Shown: positions 43,945 through 55,600, counted from the stretch's first letter. The stretch is DNA of 64,000 nucleotides from Diabrotica undecimpunctata (GCF_040954645.1 NC_092809.1:69852141-69916140), one strand, 5' to 3'. The notes: generated by a model not told the origin, from the sequence alone. Numbers and translations: made by a program.

Positions 43945-44815
43945 ATGGCTTCATCATCAACATCATCAAGTTTTACAACGGTACTGTTGCGTACAGTCAG
44001 TAAGTCTGTCTATTCACCAAAAGAGAAGACTATTGTCCTGAATGTTCACGATGCTCTGGTTTCTCAGAATCCCACAAACACTGTTCGCATAGTTGAAAGT
44101 TTTGCCAACATGACTGGCGTAGGAGAGTCAACTATATATAGGTTCCTATCAGAAAGAAAAAAACACGGTATAGCTAACCCAAACACAAACGAACACTTAA
44201 AGAGAGAGAAAAAGCCTATTGAAATTTATGAATTTGCCAAAAATGGTATTCAAAGGAAAATTCATGGATTTTTTTTTCAAAAAAGAGATACCAAACCTAA
44301 AGACGACCCGGATTTGCCTCATATCGGATGAACTAAATTGTGGCAAGTTTTAAAAGAATTAAATTTTCGGTGGGAGAAATCAGACCGAAAATCACTTTTG
44401 ATTGACCGGGAGGAGATAATATGTTGGAGAAGAAATTATCTAAGATCCATACGAAAATTCCGGGCTGAAGGAAGGCCAATCTTCTACCAGGATAAAACGT
44501 GGGTAAACTCAGGTCATACTCTAAAAAAATTTGGTCAGATAAAAATATATTAAGCTCCAGGCAAGCCTTTATGGAAGGTTGGTCTACTGATATCTCCCCA
44601 CCTTCTGGTAAAGGCAGTAGATTAATAATTTCTCACATTGGCAGTGAAAAAGGATTTGTTAAGCATGGTTAGTTGGAATGTCAGTCCAAAAGCACAAAAG
44701 ACTATCACGAGGAGATGGCAGCTGATGTTTTCGAAGAGTATTTTGAGCAGATGATTGAACACATACCACCAAATTCAATTATAGTATTAGATAATGCACC
44801 TTATCATTCACATTA
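43945..44815 (+). pseudogene. IS630/Tc1-type DDE transposase, C-terminally truncated
   Basis: Likely start MASSSTSSSFTTVLL at 43945. N-terminal helix-turn-helix ESFANMTGVGESTIYRFLSE, then a TGA at 44329-44331, LWQVLKELNFRWEKSDRKS, RKFRAEGRPIFYQDKTWVNS (first catalytic Asp kept), a frameshift in an A run near 44525, GKGSRLIISHIGSEKGFV, a TAG, and IVLDNAPYHSH (second Asp) before a stop at 44816. The third-site block is absent. It belongs to the same transposase type as 26289-27935, which retains that block. DNA cut-and-paste function is inferred from the family. Confidence 0.78.
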
Positions 44816-46689
44816 AAATAAACATTGTAGAAGTTTTCAGGGAGTTTCTGCTCTCAGTAATAATGTAATCTTTCATTCTGCGTTTAAATTTTTCAAAAAT
44901 ATTTATTAGTTTTCTCCGTATTCGAAAATAATAGATAGATAATAGAAAATAGATTTAAAACACATTGGAAAGTTTGCCAGGCGACATTTGGCACCTTTCC
45001 CCTTAATTAAATAAATGTATCTTTTACAAATGGCAAGAAACTTTTTATTTTTGAATAAAATAAATAAGTTTTATTAAAAAATACAATTTACATAAGTACA
45101 ATTTAAAAATATATTTATTTAGTTCAAATAAATGTTTCAATCATATACTCTACGGGACTGGTCGGTCATCTCTAACCATTCAAAATACCCTCGTAATAGG
45201 ATTATAAAGTATTGTATTCCTTCAGATACAAGGTGGGTTAGTCGAAAACATCTTAAACCGTCAGTTTCAGGTTGGTTTTTACTATTATATCATATTACCT
45301 ATCCTCTCTGTATTTCAGTTTTCTAATTAGGGTTAAACTTGTAGTGAGCTATCGACAAATTGTGAACCGATTATAGCTCTCGTTTTCTTTTTATTGTTGT
45401 TATTGCACCGATAGTTTCGCTTACCATTATTTTCATTTCGCTCACATTCTTTTAAAGTTTCGCCAACTTGTAAGTTTTTCTTGACATTTGCAAGTAGTTT
45501 ATTTCTACTGATATACCTTATTAGTAACTAACTGTAAACTTGTGTATTAATTAACTGTGTACGTATTGTGTTACCTACATCGAAGGATCACATTTGTAGC
45601 TGACGTTTGAAGGATGTTATATATTTGATAAATAAAATGAAAATGGGCACTATAAACGGTATTTATGGCATTAAAAAAGCGCCTTGTCATTTATCACTTG
45701 TTCTGAATGTGAACTCTGACTGTAAGTTCAAAGTGAGTAGCATCTAAGCGCATCGAATTTAAACTCAATTTGGGGGACATTAGTGATTAATATATACGTT
45801 CCAAAACATTGAACTAAAATTTAATATGGTTATATGTATCTATTAAAAAGACACAGTCACTCATTAATGGTATAGTGCAAATTACTTATTACTACAGTCA
45901 TTCATTAACTACTCGATATAGTACAAATTACACATTACTACTGTTGCCCTAATACATTTTCAACTACATTTTACACCAAGTGCATCATTGCAGTTCTTGC
46001 AATCTTACAACTGAAACATATATAATTCCGGATGAGATTTCATACTTAAAACTACTTTTGGAACACCAAGCTCGAATAATTGGAAAGTCATTATACTAAT
46101 AATGTCTTTTATACGGCCCCAATAAAATCGCATAATAGTGTAAGTTTATTCGAACAAATGAGGCTGCCGTTCTCTAGCTGAGAGTTGGATACTTTGTGTA
46201 AGTCGTAGCGCTATCAAAAAGTTTTATTGAGTTTAGGAACGTGTGTATGTGTGCGGATAACGAGAAAACGGACCGGGTACGTGTTAATTTAAAACTATTA
46301 AATACTGGGCAAACTGCAGCCGTGAAATCTAATCACGGACATTGTTGATAATTTGTTGTATAATATGCTGAAAAGATATTTGTAAATTTTATAGCTATGT
46401 TAATTTTAGAATATACTAGATTTAATTAAACTAAGTTGTTGGGTCAGTCTATTCTATTACCTATGCGTTTTGTTAACGATTTATATCACACGTTGAAAAT
46501 TATAAAACAGGAATTCAGAAGTTTAGGATCAGATGTTAGATATATAGGTAACAAAAATTGAAGAAAAAAGCGCCCATATAGGCAAATCGTAAAAATTGAA
46601 GTAATTAATTAGAAGTTTCCATTTTGTCCCAACGTCGTTTAATGTTTACTCAGGCCAGCTAGTTAAAAAGTCACAGGAGAGACTGCTAT
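44816..46689. other. No recognisable gene
   Basis: About 1.9 kb of AT-rich DNA without a supported frame, repeat boundary or RNA gene. Confidence 0.5.
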
Positions 46690-47490
46690 ATCGAATTAAA
46701 ATATCAACGTGAAACTACTTAATATAATTAAGTACGATACAGTACTTCTGTCAGAAAATATTGAAGGTCTCCAAATTCTGCTTTATCGTATTTACGAAGT
46801 AGAAGAAAAAATATGCATTAAAATAAACACGAACAAAACCAAATTTTTAGTCTTTAAGCGTAACCCACATCCAGATTCAGAGCTTCAGTTAAATAAAATT
46901 TAATTTAAAAAGTTGAAAAAAATTACATATTTGGGAACTAGATCCGGACATAGAAATCAAACGAAGAATAGCAATGACTAAAACTACTTTGAAGAAAATA
47001 TAGACATTTGCAATAATCATCTCAGTTTAGAATAAAGATAAAAAATGGTTAAGTGGTATATTTGCTATTTACTTTAGTATGGAGCAGAAATGTGGACACT
47101 AGAAGTATTCAGTATAAATAGATTTGAAGCATTCCGAAATGTGGATTTATAACCGGATGATGAAGATACCTTGGACAGCAAGAAACACTAATAAGGAAGT
47201 ACTAAGGGTGGTCAATAAAGATAGAAAATTGCTAAAGACTCTTAAATACCGGAAAATATCTTATCTTGGACATACAGTGAAGAAAAAGTCGATATAGAAT
47301 ACTACAACTGATTCTTAAAGGCAAGTAAACGCCGTGCCGTAGAGGTGTAGGAAAAAAACAGATTTCTTGGTTAAAAAAACATTAGTGAATGGACTCAAAT
47401 ATCAAATGCAGAACAATAATTCCATATGACAGAATATCGAGAAGCCTTCAATTACCAAGGTCGTATAATTCTGATATGGCACATGAAGAA
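46690..47490 (+). pseudogene. RTE-like LINE, 3' half
   Basis: NIIKYDTVLLSENIEGLQIL takes the place of the YADDT block (changed to YDT), then INTNKTKFLVFKRN, KKITYLGT, YGAEMWTLEVFSINRFEAF, with many stops, ending at a GAAGAAGAA run (47483-47491). Older and more decayed than the 55.7- and 58.3-kb copies. Confidence 0.7.
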
Positions 47491-47699
47491 GAAGATAGGC
47501 AAATATTTTTATTGAAAAAGGTAGAAATTTTATTTGGCAGGAGAGGACGGGGACGCCGTCGTATCTCGTAGTTGAAAAACCTCCGACAATGGTTTGATGA
47601 CCTCCGCGGAGCTGTTTCGCAGAGCAGTCAACAAAAACATGATAGCCTTGATGATTGCCAACATCCGGACCGGATAAGGCACTGAAGAAGAAGAAGAGA
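47491..47699 (+). pseudogene. RTE-like LINE, second 3' terminal fragment
   Basis: Starts directly after the previous tail. GRGRRRIS, LKNLRQWFDDLRGAV, then AGAAGAAGAAGAG at 47686-47699. Only the C-terminal end of the protein and the tail; its GRGRRRIS matches GPGRRR in the copies at 56.9 kb and 58.4 kb. Confidence 0.65.
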
Positions 47700-47729
47700 A
47701 ATCTTAACATATAGGCAGTATATATTGCC

Positions 47730-48005
47730 CATATATTGCTATGCACTAAAGCAAGCTAAAAGTGGTAAATGTCCCGGGCCTGATAAAGTTCCCGTCGCAT
47801 TACTCAAAATTGTGGATACTGAATCTATTGACCTCCTCTGGGATCTATTATATGACTGGTACCATACATAGAACAGGTAGGTATAACACCTAGAGAATGG
47901 CTTCAATCAACATTTTTATTGCTTCTCAAAAAAGCCAATGCAAATGAGTGCAATGAACATCGCACCATAGCCTTAATAAGTCATGTCTTGAATTTTTTTT
48001 TAAAA
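47730..48005 (+). pseudogene. LINE reverse transcriptase N-terminal fragment
   Basis: ALKQAKSGKCPGPDKVPVAL, LLKIVDTESIDLLWDLLYDW, then frameshifted EWLQSTFLLLLKKANANEC and NEHRTIALISHV: the first reverse transcriptase blocks of RTE-type LINEs. Truncated on both sides. Confidence 0.65.
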
Positions 48006-48300
48006 AGTAATTCATAATAGAATACATAAATATAAATATATAAACATATACATTTTAAATCCGTAAACTAATTTTTCGAAACCAAATTCAGATTTATGCT
48101 TTAATCTGTGCCTTATAAGAATTGCAAGGCAAAACAGAAGTTGATATTATTAGAGACATGGGAAATCTAAAATTGCATTCCACAACATACCTCCCCAACT
48201 AAGCAAAAATCTTTAGCGGATTGGTTTCTAGTACCCATAAAGAGTATACCGGAATAAAAGGAAAAAGACAGTTAAGATTTGACTTCACCTATAGTGCGTT

Positions 48301-48356
48301 TGTATATCCGCTTATACGTATTTCACCCTAAAAGGGATCATCAGAGACGGTTATTC
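48301..48356 (-). ncRNA. Hammerhead ribozyme candidate, left arm
   Basis: The minus strand has CTGATGA (48344-48338), a stem II hairpin CCC-TTTTA-GGG, GAAA, palindromic stem III ATACGTAT, and flanks that pair as stem I with one bulge and one mismatch. It is the mirror image of 48642-48697. Confidence 0.6.
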
Positions 48357-48641
48357 ACAGACGCTCTGAACGTGAAAATAAATCTTTCTTGTCTTGGGAA
48401 GCAACTCTAACATGGTTTGGTATGGACGCAAATAGCGACATCTGATAATAAATCCGTAAACTAATTTTTCGAAACCAAATTCAGATTTATGCTTTAATCT
48501 GTGCCTTCTAAATCTGAATTTGGTTTCGAAAAATTAGTTTACGGATTTATTATTAGATGTCGCTATTTGCGTCCATACGAAGCCATGTTAAAATTGCTTT
48601 CCAAGATAGGAAAGATTTATTTTCACGTTCAGAGCGTCTGT

Positions 48642-48697
48642 GAATACCCGTCTCTGATGATCCCTTTTAGGGTGAAATACGTATAAGCGGATATACA
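48642..48697 (+). ncRNA. Hammerhead ribozyme candidate, right arm
   Basis: CTGATGA at 48654-48660, stem II CCC/GGG at 48662-48672, GAAA at 48674-48677 and the palindrome ATACGTAT at 48677-48684. The sequence after it (AGCGGATAT, 48686-48694) pairs with ATACCCGTCT (48644-48653), allowing a bulged T at 48651 and one mismatch. The predicted cleavage point is after A48685. A short palindromic stem III is typical of dimeric type I hammerheads of Penelope-like elements. Activity is untested. Confidence 0.6.
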
Positions 48698-48774
48698 AAC
48701 GCACTATAGGTGAAGTCAAATCTTAACTGTCTTTTTCCTTATATAAATTTTAGTTTTACGGTTGACTGAACGGT

Positions 48775-49265
48775 TGACGAATCGAAAATGTATACAGGAG
48801 CCGCCTTCTTAGATGTCAGCAAGGCCTTTGACCGAGTCTGGCATGAAGGCATGCTATATAAAATGCACGATTTAGGTACAGTGAAACCATAACATGTCTT
48901 CTTGCATTATATCTAGCCAACACAAGGTTTATAGTTCGTATATGTTCTAGCCTATCCAAGGTCGGAACCCTGGAAGCAGGTGTGGCGCAGAGACAGTGCT
49001 GTCGTCTTACCTGTACACCATATACACTGCCGATACATCAACGGAACCCAGATCGTTATTTAGCCTGTATGCTGACGACACTGTCATAGCAGCTAGCAGC
49101 AGAAATCCAGACTTGGCAACGAGTCACCTACAAAGGGCGTTAAACAGATTTAAAAGTTGGTGAGTTGCACTAAAGTAAAGTGGAAAATTGCACTAAACCC
49201 GGAGAACACACAAGTTGTCATGTACCAACAAAGGAAAAGTAGACCAAGCACAGAAATATAAAGAT
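48775..49265 (+). pseudogene. Jockey-type LINE reverse transcriptase fragment
   Basis: GAAFLDVSKAFDRVWHEGML (first catalytic Asp) and SLYADDTVIAASSRNPDLAT (YADD, about 49068) in shifted frames, then LQRALNRFKSW. DVSKAFDRVWH wording distinguishes it from the RTE-like copies and is typical of Jockey. Both ends are missing. Confidence 0.75.
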
Positions 49266-49564
49266 AGCTTTTACGGAACACGTAAAACAAGTGGTCTAGA
49301 AAGAGAAAGCTCTAATAAGTTAGCTGTCTTTACTGATAGGCAGAAAAAGCAAGCAAGCAAATATTAAAAAAAAAACATTGGAGTATGCCACAGCACCATA
49401 GAGTTATACTTGCAAAACCAACAGAAAAAAGATTGAAACAACACAGAATCAAAAATATAATAACACAGATCATAAGCCTCCCTACGTAAGTCATACGCTG
49501 GAGAGGGGTGAAAGAAAAGCCTGGGGGTCAGTTAGGTACCACTTCAATCGAGGGACACGGTTGA

Positions 49565-49763
<199 letters not shown>

Positions 49764-50082
49764 AAATTGTAAGTAAAATAGTAAAAACCACAATTTTTTT
49801 TCTCATATAATTTTTTTTTCTCATATAAACAATTTATTATATATATTTCAGATTGACGTCACTAAAACAATGGATATTTTCACGTCAATTTTTTTGATCT
49901 GAGTTCGAATTACCGTAGCCGGGAAAAAATTTTTGGTTTTTTAAATCCATTAACTTTTTATGTTTTTTTTTTATCTTAAATCTTATAAATGATTAAACAA
50001 TAAATCAGGTTAAAATAAAATAAATAACCAATGTATATCTTCCACATTTCATTTATATTTAATATCGCCTGTAATAATTGTT

Positions 50083-50499
50083 TTAATTGACAGACAATCT
50101 AAAAAAATGTTTTTCGGAGCAGTGATTTAAAATAAAAAAAAGGAAATGAGAAAACGTGATTTTTGGAATTTGTTTAAAATTTTGTTTTTTAATTTCTATC
50201 CAAAACTTTTGCTTGGCACCTGCAGATTTGTTTAAAGAGGACATTTTTGAGCAAGAATCCGCTAAAAAACAAAATCGTTGCACGAAAACAACAACGTTGT
50301 GACTCCATGAAAGTACTGTCATTTTCCATGGATGTCCTGGAATTTTAATGTCCTGGAAGAGACGGAAAAACATTCCTAATTTCATTTTTTTTTGGCAACA
50401 ATCAGAACGCAAAAATCCAGTAGCCCTAGCCGTAACTTCATCTGAAATAGATGTAACATTATTATATAGCGGAGGAACTGCACATTCTGAGCATCGCAA
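50083..50499 (-). other. Unrecognised 138-codon open frame
   Basis: MRCSECAVPPLYNNVTSISD... with a CxxC and several more cysteines (SDCCQKKMK, QRFCFLADSC). It is not low complexity and not a clear antisense shadow, so it may be a fragment of an unrecognised transposon or host exon. It lies just upstream of the hAT element. I recognise no family. Confidence 0.25.
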
Positions 50500-50544
50500 T
50501 GGTTAAGATTTTACAGGTATGCAAATTAATCGTTGGTAATGAAT

Positions 50545-50660
50545 AGACTTCGGCAAATATGCATATTGTATATTTTGCATATTGTGCATATTTTATGCAA
50601 ATATTTCATATTTTGGCATATTTGTATAAAAGTTTGCATAAAGTGCATAAAAGTTCAGAT
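50545..50660. repeat. Cluster of TGCATA motifs upstream of hAT gene
   Basis: Nine or so copies of GCATAT/TGCATA/TTTGCATA within about 115 bp. hAT elements often carry clustered short subterminal motifs bound by the transposase, so this may be part of the left end of the hAT element at 51.1-53.2 kb. Confidence 0.4.
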
Positions 50661-51213
50661 TTTTATACTGTATTTGAAAATTTTTAAACATACCAATTTA
50701 TTTCAATTCTTGTATAAAATTTTGTAGTCATTTTAATCAAGAAATGATCGAAGTACGTAATCTCTACAGGTACAAAACATTTACAATTTCAAAGAAGATC
50801 AATTTAAGTAGCCCTCAACATTCTTAGAAAGTCTCGATCACTGAGGCATTCAGTTATTGGATAATCGCTAAGGGTTCGCTCATTTGCATTTTATGATCTA
50901 ATCCCCAAATATATCTACAATTTATTGTATCTTAACAGCAGGTAAACGGCTAATAGTTTTGTTCCTAATTTAGGGATTTTCCAAAATCTCCCAGTTTACT
51001 GAATTAGGTACCTAAACATTTCTAATTTGATGCTCAGATTTGTAAATCATTTTTGTTTTGATATTCAAAGCGTAAACACTCGTTGTGCGTAACAAAAAGG
51101 AAGATTGTGATTTTATAATGCCTAAAACAACTAGTGCTTCAACTTGGATTAAACCTTATAAAGAGCTGTCTATGGATATGGGAAAAATCTACTGTTCAGT
51201 CTGTGGCAAAATT

Positions 51214-51829
51214 GTAATTATCTAATATTTTCTATTAAATATCTAATATTTCATACATACAGGGTGTTTCCAAATGACACTTACAACGTTTGACTGTAGA
51301 TACTTCTCGAAAAATTGAACAAAACGATATAGTTAATGAGGGGTCAAACTTATTTACTTTTCGAGATACAGGGTGTTAAAATTAAAAAAAATTAAATTCT
51401 TTTAGTTAATAACAACAATAACTTTAAAACCAATAAACGTATTTACTTGAAATTTAGTACTCGTAGGTTGTTTTTAAATGAAAAATAGCTTCCTTTAGTG
51501 AGAAAAAATTGTCCATGGTACAATACAATGGTGTGTATTTAGAAAAATTTTTCACCTTTACTTTTTTTTATGAAGTCAGCTATTCTAAAACACAATTATT
51601 TTTATTGTAATTGAATTAACAAAAAAAAACTTTTGTTGAATTTTAAAATAAGTTATATGATGTACTAATGGTTAGTAACAAAAACTAATTTGTGGATTAA
51701 TACTGCATTTAAAACAGTTAGCGAGTGTTTTTTTTTTCCAAACCAGTTATTTGATTAACCAAAAACACCTTGTATATTTTTATATTTTAAAGGTTGGGTT
51801 AAAATAAAGGTTTTTATTTTTATTTATAG
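51214..51829 (+). other. Intron of hAT transposase gene
   Basis: 616 bp, GTAATT...TTATAG, phase 0. Most of it is the MITE at 51258-51774, so the original intron was only about 100 bp. Confidence 0.7.
51258..51774. mobile_element. Mariner-type MITE in hAT intron
   Basis: 517 bp bounded by TACAGGGTGTTT (51258) and AAACACCTTGTA (ending 51774), near-perfect inverted ends each starting at TA. No coding capacity. An internal direct copy of TACAGGGTGTT at 51369 echoes the terminus. Confidence 0.7.
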
Positions 51830-53268
51830 ATAGCATGTGAGAAGAAATTTCAGATAGACCAACATGTGAGAACTGCTTCACACATTGCAAAAAAAGGAAA
51901 AATAGGAGGAAAACATCAAACTTCAATGGCTAAATGTTTCCAATCTACTTCAAAAAAATTAGATGAGCAAGAAACTTTTAATGAAGACTTGTGTCGCGCA
52001 TTAGTGTCTGCAAACATACCGCTTTCAAAATTAGCAAATGTAAATTTTAGTTCGTTTCTAAAAAAATATTGCAAACTTAATGTTCCAAGTGATCGGTCTC
52101 TAAGAAGAAATAATGTGAACGGGCTATACTCGTCGGTGTTAATTAATATTAAGGAAGAAATTGCAGATAATTATTTTTACATATCTGTAGACGAAACCAC
52201 TGATTTCTCAGGAAAGTATATTGCTCATTTATTGATTGGTGTTCTTAAAGAAGATACCTTACCAAAATCTCATCTTATTTCATGCCAGCAACTTGAGAAA
52301 ACAAATGCTTTAACAATTTCGCGTTTTATACAAGAAACATTAGCAACTTTTTTTCTTCCGACAACTATTCCTTCTAATAAATTACTGCTTATTTTATCGG
52401 ATGCTGCTCCTTATATGGTGAAAGCAGGACAAAATTTAAAAATATTTTTCCCAGATTTAATACATGTTACTTGTGTAGCACATGGATTAAACAGAGTTGC
52501 AGAGGAAATACGAAAAAAGTTTCCTCTTGTAAATACCATGATATCCGGTGTCAAAAAAGTATTTCTTAAATCTCCTATAAGAATTCAACTTTATAAAGAA
52601 ATGCTACCTAACATTCCTCTTCCACCACAACCTATTTTAACGCGATGGGGAACATGGTTAGAAGCAGCTAATTTTTATGCAGATCATTTTGTTAAAATAA
52701 AGAACATAATTGATACGTTAACAGATGAAAGTTCCCAATCTCTTTTGGATTCTAAACAAACTTTTTAGAGTAACTTGCTTCAACAAGAACTTTCATTTAT
52801 AAAATCAAATTTTAGTTTTGTTCAAAAAACAATTACTCAGTTAGAATCACCAAAACTGTCATTGTTCGAAAGTACAGCATTAATAAAAGAATTTGCGTCA
52901 TGTTGTCGAAACGTTAGAGGTAATATTGGAAAAGATATTTTAAAAAAATTTGAAGCTACTATGGAAAAAAATAAAGGTTACCATATTCTTTCTGAAGTAG
53001 TCAGTGTTCTAGCTGGAAATATTTCGGAAACAATTAATTTAGAACCAAATGTTTTGGTTAGTTTGAAAAATGCTCCCGTTACATCAGTTGATGTTGAACG
53101 AAGTTTTTCCATATATAAATATATGTACTCAGACAGAAGCCACAAGTTTTTGTTAGAAAATTTTGAACACCACTTGGTCATTTATTGTTACCATAATTCT
53201 AAATAAGTTTATTCATAGTAATGAATGTTAAATGACAGAACGATGAAAGATACTAGTGATAATTAAAA

Positions 53269-53525
53269 CATTTTTGGTGGAGCCATGATTTTATTGGTAG
53301 GTGATTTTCGTCAGAATCTTTCAATTATTCCCTGATCAACTTCTTCGACAAACTTAACGCATGCCTATAATTATCCAATTTGTATAGGCACTCAAATATA
53401 ACTAACATGTTTATATTTTGTCACAAGAGCAAATTGAAATTTTGTTTTCAAAGCAGTTGTTAGATATTGGAAGTGCTAAAGTCCCTATTGACACCTCGAC
53501 CGGATTTATCATGCATATATTAGTG
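53269..53525 (+). pseudogene. Helitron helicase fragment
   Basis: FGGAMILLVGDFRQNLSIIP matches the Walker B/GDFRQ block of Pif1-like Helitron helicases, followed in shifted frames by LNACL, and QLLDIGSAKVPIDTSTGFIM. Rolling-circle replication would be the family's function. Only about 250 bp remain, and no CTRR end was seen. Confidence 0.6.
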
Positions 53526-54949
53526 TTACTTCACAGAATTAAAAGAGGAGCTTCTCTCTGAAAACCAATCGTTGGAAGTTTGCGAAATAATCTTGCAGTT
53601 TCCATGTTTCGCGCATGGAAAATTATACGTTGCGTGTATCAGAAATAATTAAATTGATTTAACTTTTTTCATACATAATATTCTTGAGCTTTTTTTTATT
53701 TTTTGCTAATTTTAAAATATTGAATTTTGGCACATTATTTAATTCTAAGACAGTACGAAGTTCGCGGGTCAGGTAATATTCTATAAATATTATGTTATTA
53801 CGTTATTACGTACCTTGTATTATTTAAGTATTGATATAACCTAGCAAAAACTTGGCCCACCAAGATTTGTATCATTCAAGAAACTCAAATTATCGCATGA
53901 TAATATTTTGCCTTTAATTGTAAAGTATTCTTACAACTAACCGTATATCAAATTCTTATTGGTATAAATCTGGTAGTCATTATTTCAACCATGATTCATT
54001 TAGCTTCCACTGCCGTGTTATAACATTGATAAATATACATGGTAGAATAATTAATCGTCTCTAGTCAACAGATGCAATTCTACTGCCTCGCACTATGTTA
54101 GATGTTAGCACATTATGCACACACATATCTCAAGACTTCTCAAGAGAAATAAACTGTAAAACATAAACGTAGGTTTAAATTAATACTGAATTTCCTTTCC
54201 TTGATGATATTTAACGCATTTAAGTATTTAAGCTTCATTAGACACAATAATTTCATATCAATTAAAATTTCAGAATTAATATGAACAAATTTTATATTTG
54301 ACATTTCGACCTCGTAATCGAAGGCATTTAAAAAACATAACAGTTAAGAACTTAAGAAATAGTTGCATAGCAAAACTAACTGAATGAATCAATGAAAGAA
54401 TCACTTTTTATAGAAGAGATATGTACCATAATGGAATACCGTTTTGGATTTAGTTTGTAATGTTTTTGTTTCTTAAATCAATGTGTGAAGCTTTGTTCGT
54501 AAGTGTGTCGTTCATTGTAAAAGTGGTGTTACTATATTAAATTGAATTTGTAGATATTGTGACATTTGCAAATTGATATACATGAAAAAAATAGAAGTCA
54601 TTATTGAGTTATTTAGATTATTTATTGTTGATTATAAGACCAGGTTTCTAATAATAAGTATAAAACAAACAAACTAAATTGGATTATGTGATAATAAACA
54701 GATAAAAATTTTTTTGGGAGTTACTTCACTGTTATGGTGAGCTAATCATAAATAATTTCATTGTCAGATGAACGTTCACTAGTATTACTGCTGTTTGACC
54801 GTGTTGACATATCGGTAGGGAGTTATATTTTTATAATACGAGTAATAAATCAGTGGAATATAGGGTAAGAGGTCTTTCATATTTTTCTTTTTTGCGCTTT
54901 TTAAGAGACGATTTGAGCTATACAGAGGTATTTGTATAATATTTTTAAC
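53526..54949. other. No recognisable gene
   Basis: AT-rich unassigned DNA. Confidence 0.45.
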
Positions 54950-55600
54950 AGAACTTCGGGTCCTTATTTCTCTTTAGTTGAATCAACAATATAAAATGGC
55001 TTGTCAGGTTTAAGCGTTTCTTTAAATTTAAACTGTAGTGGATAGTTTGATTCTAATCTAATCCATTTAATAATAAGCCAGCTGAACTTGTAACCACATG
55101 TAATTGTCTTTCTATTTGTAATGAAATTTTGCAAGGCAATTGTACTAAAAAAAGACAGTTTTTCATTCTCGTCACGCAAAAATGTTTCTGTTTGCATTTT
55201 GCGTTTTTCATGATATCTATCTAGTAGCTGTATGCGTTTTTAAAAGCTTTATCAGACATGATGCAATGTTTTGAGAGCCACTTCCGCCTTGAATTTTATC
55301 CCAGACAAACATGTAGACTACATCTTCATTGAAACAATGTAGACCTAAGTTATAAACATAAAGAAATCTTTTATAGTACTCTATAGAAGTACTAAGTTTT
55401 GGGAAGGGTAAGGCTTTCTGTAGATCAAAAGTATGTATGCTTTATCAGTTTTTTTTTAATCATTTTTCAGACGTTCTATTGCTACATCTGCCTTTCGTTA
55501 GTGAAGTTCTCTTTGTGTTTCAAATCCCTTCCTAGCATTTTTATCGACAGCTCCCTGTATCTATAAATTAAGATAATCACAAGTTTTCAAATATCTTGCT
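54950..55600 (-). pseudogene. DUF7869-like protein, copy D (candidate transposase)
   Basis: The minus strand from 55600: AVDKNARKGFETQRE, VAIERLKND, then FDLQKALPFPKLSTS, FLYVYNLGLHCFNEDVVYMF, VWDKIQGGSGSQNIASCLIK, and an open frame 55197-54964 with KFSWLIIKWIRLESNYPLQF and KETLKPDKPFYIVD. Same order as copies B and C, covering the middle and C-terminal parts, with frameshifts near 55430 and 55230. No inverted repeats found around it. Confidence 0.62.

Larger units (their letters stand above)
48258..48740. repeat. 483-bp foldback with 231-bp arms
   Basis: Left arm 48258-48488 and right arm 48510-48740 are equal-length inverted copies around a 21-bp spacer, roughly 90% identical by eye in the stretches I compared. 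A further partial copy of the inner part of the left arm lies at 48057-48118. Each arm contains a hammerhead-like motif. No coding sequence recognised. Confidence 0.85.
51118..53206 (+). pseudogene. hAT-family transposase, two exons, one premature stop
   Basis: Exon 1 51118-51213 (MPKTTSASTWIKPYKELSMD... CSVCGKI) and exon 2 51830-53206 join in phase 0 across a GT-AG intron. The join completes a BED-type zinc finger (CSVC...HVRTASH). Exon 2 carries SVDETTDF (catalytic Asp), LILSDAAPYMVKAG, VTCVAHGLNRVAEEI, LTRWGTWLEAANFY and a C-terminal dimerisation region VTSVDVERSFSIYKYMYSDR. Total 490 residues, interrupted only by TAG at 52766-52768 in the same frame. It resembles the CGGBP1-like branch of hAT. 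Ends of the element were not found. A near-intact copy, or a gene with a recent nonsense change. Confidence 0.82.

Noticed and set aside
48501..48686. 61-codon plus-strand frame in the foldback
   Set aside because: It lies wholly in one arm of the inverted repeat and overlaps the ribozyme-like motif; no protein family.
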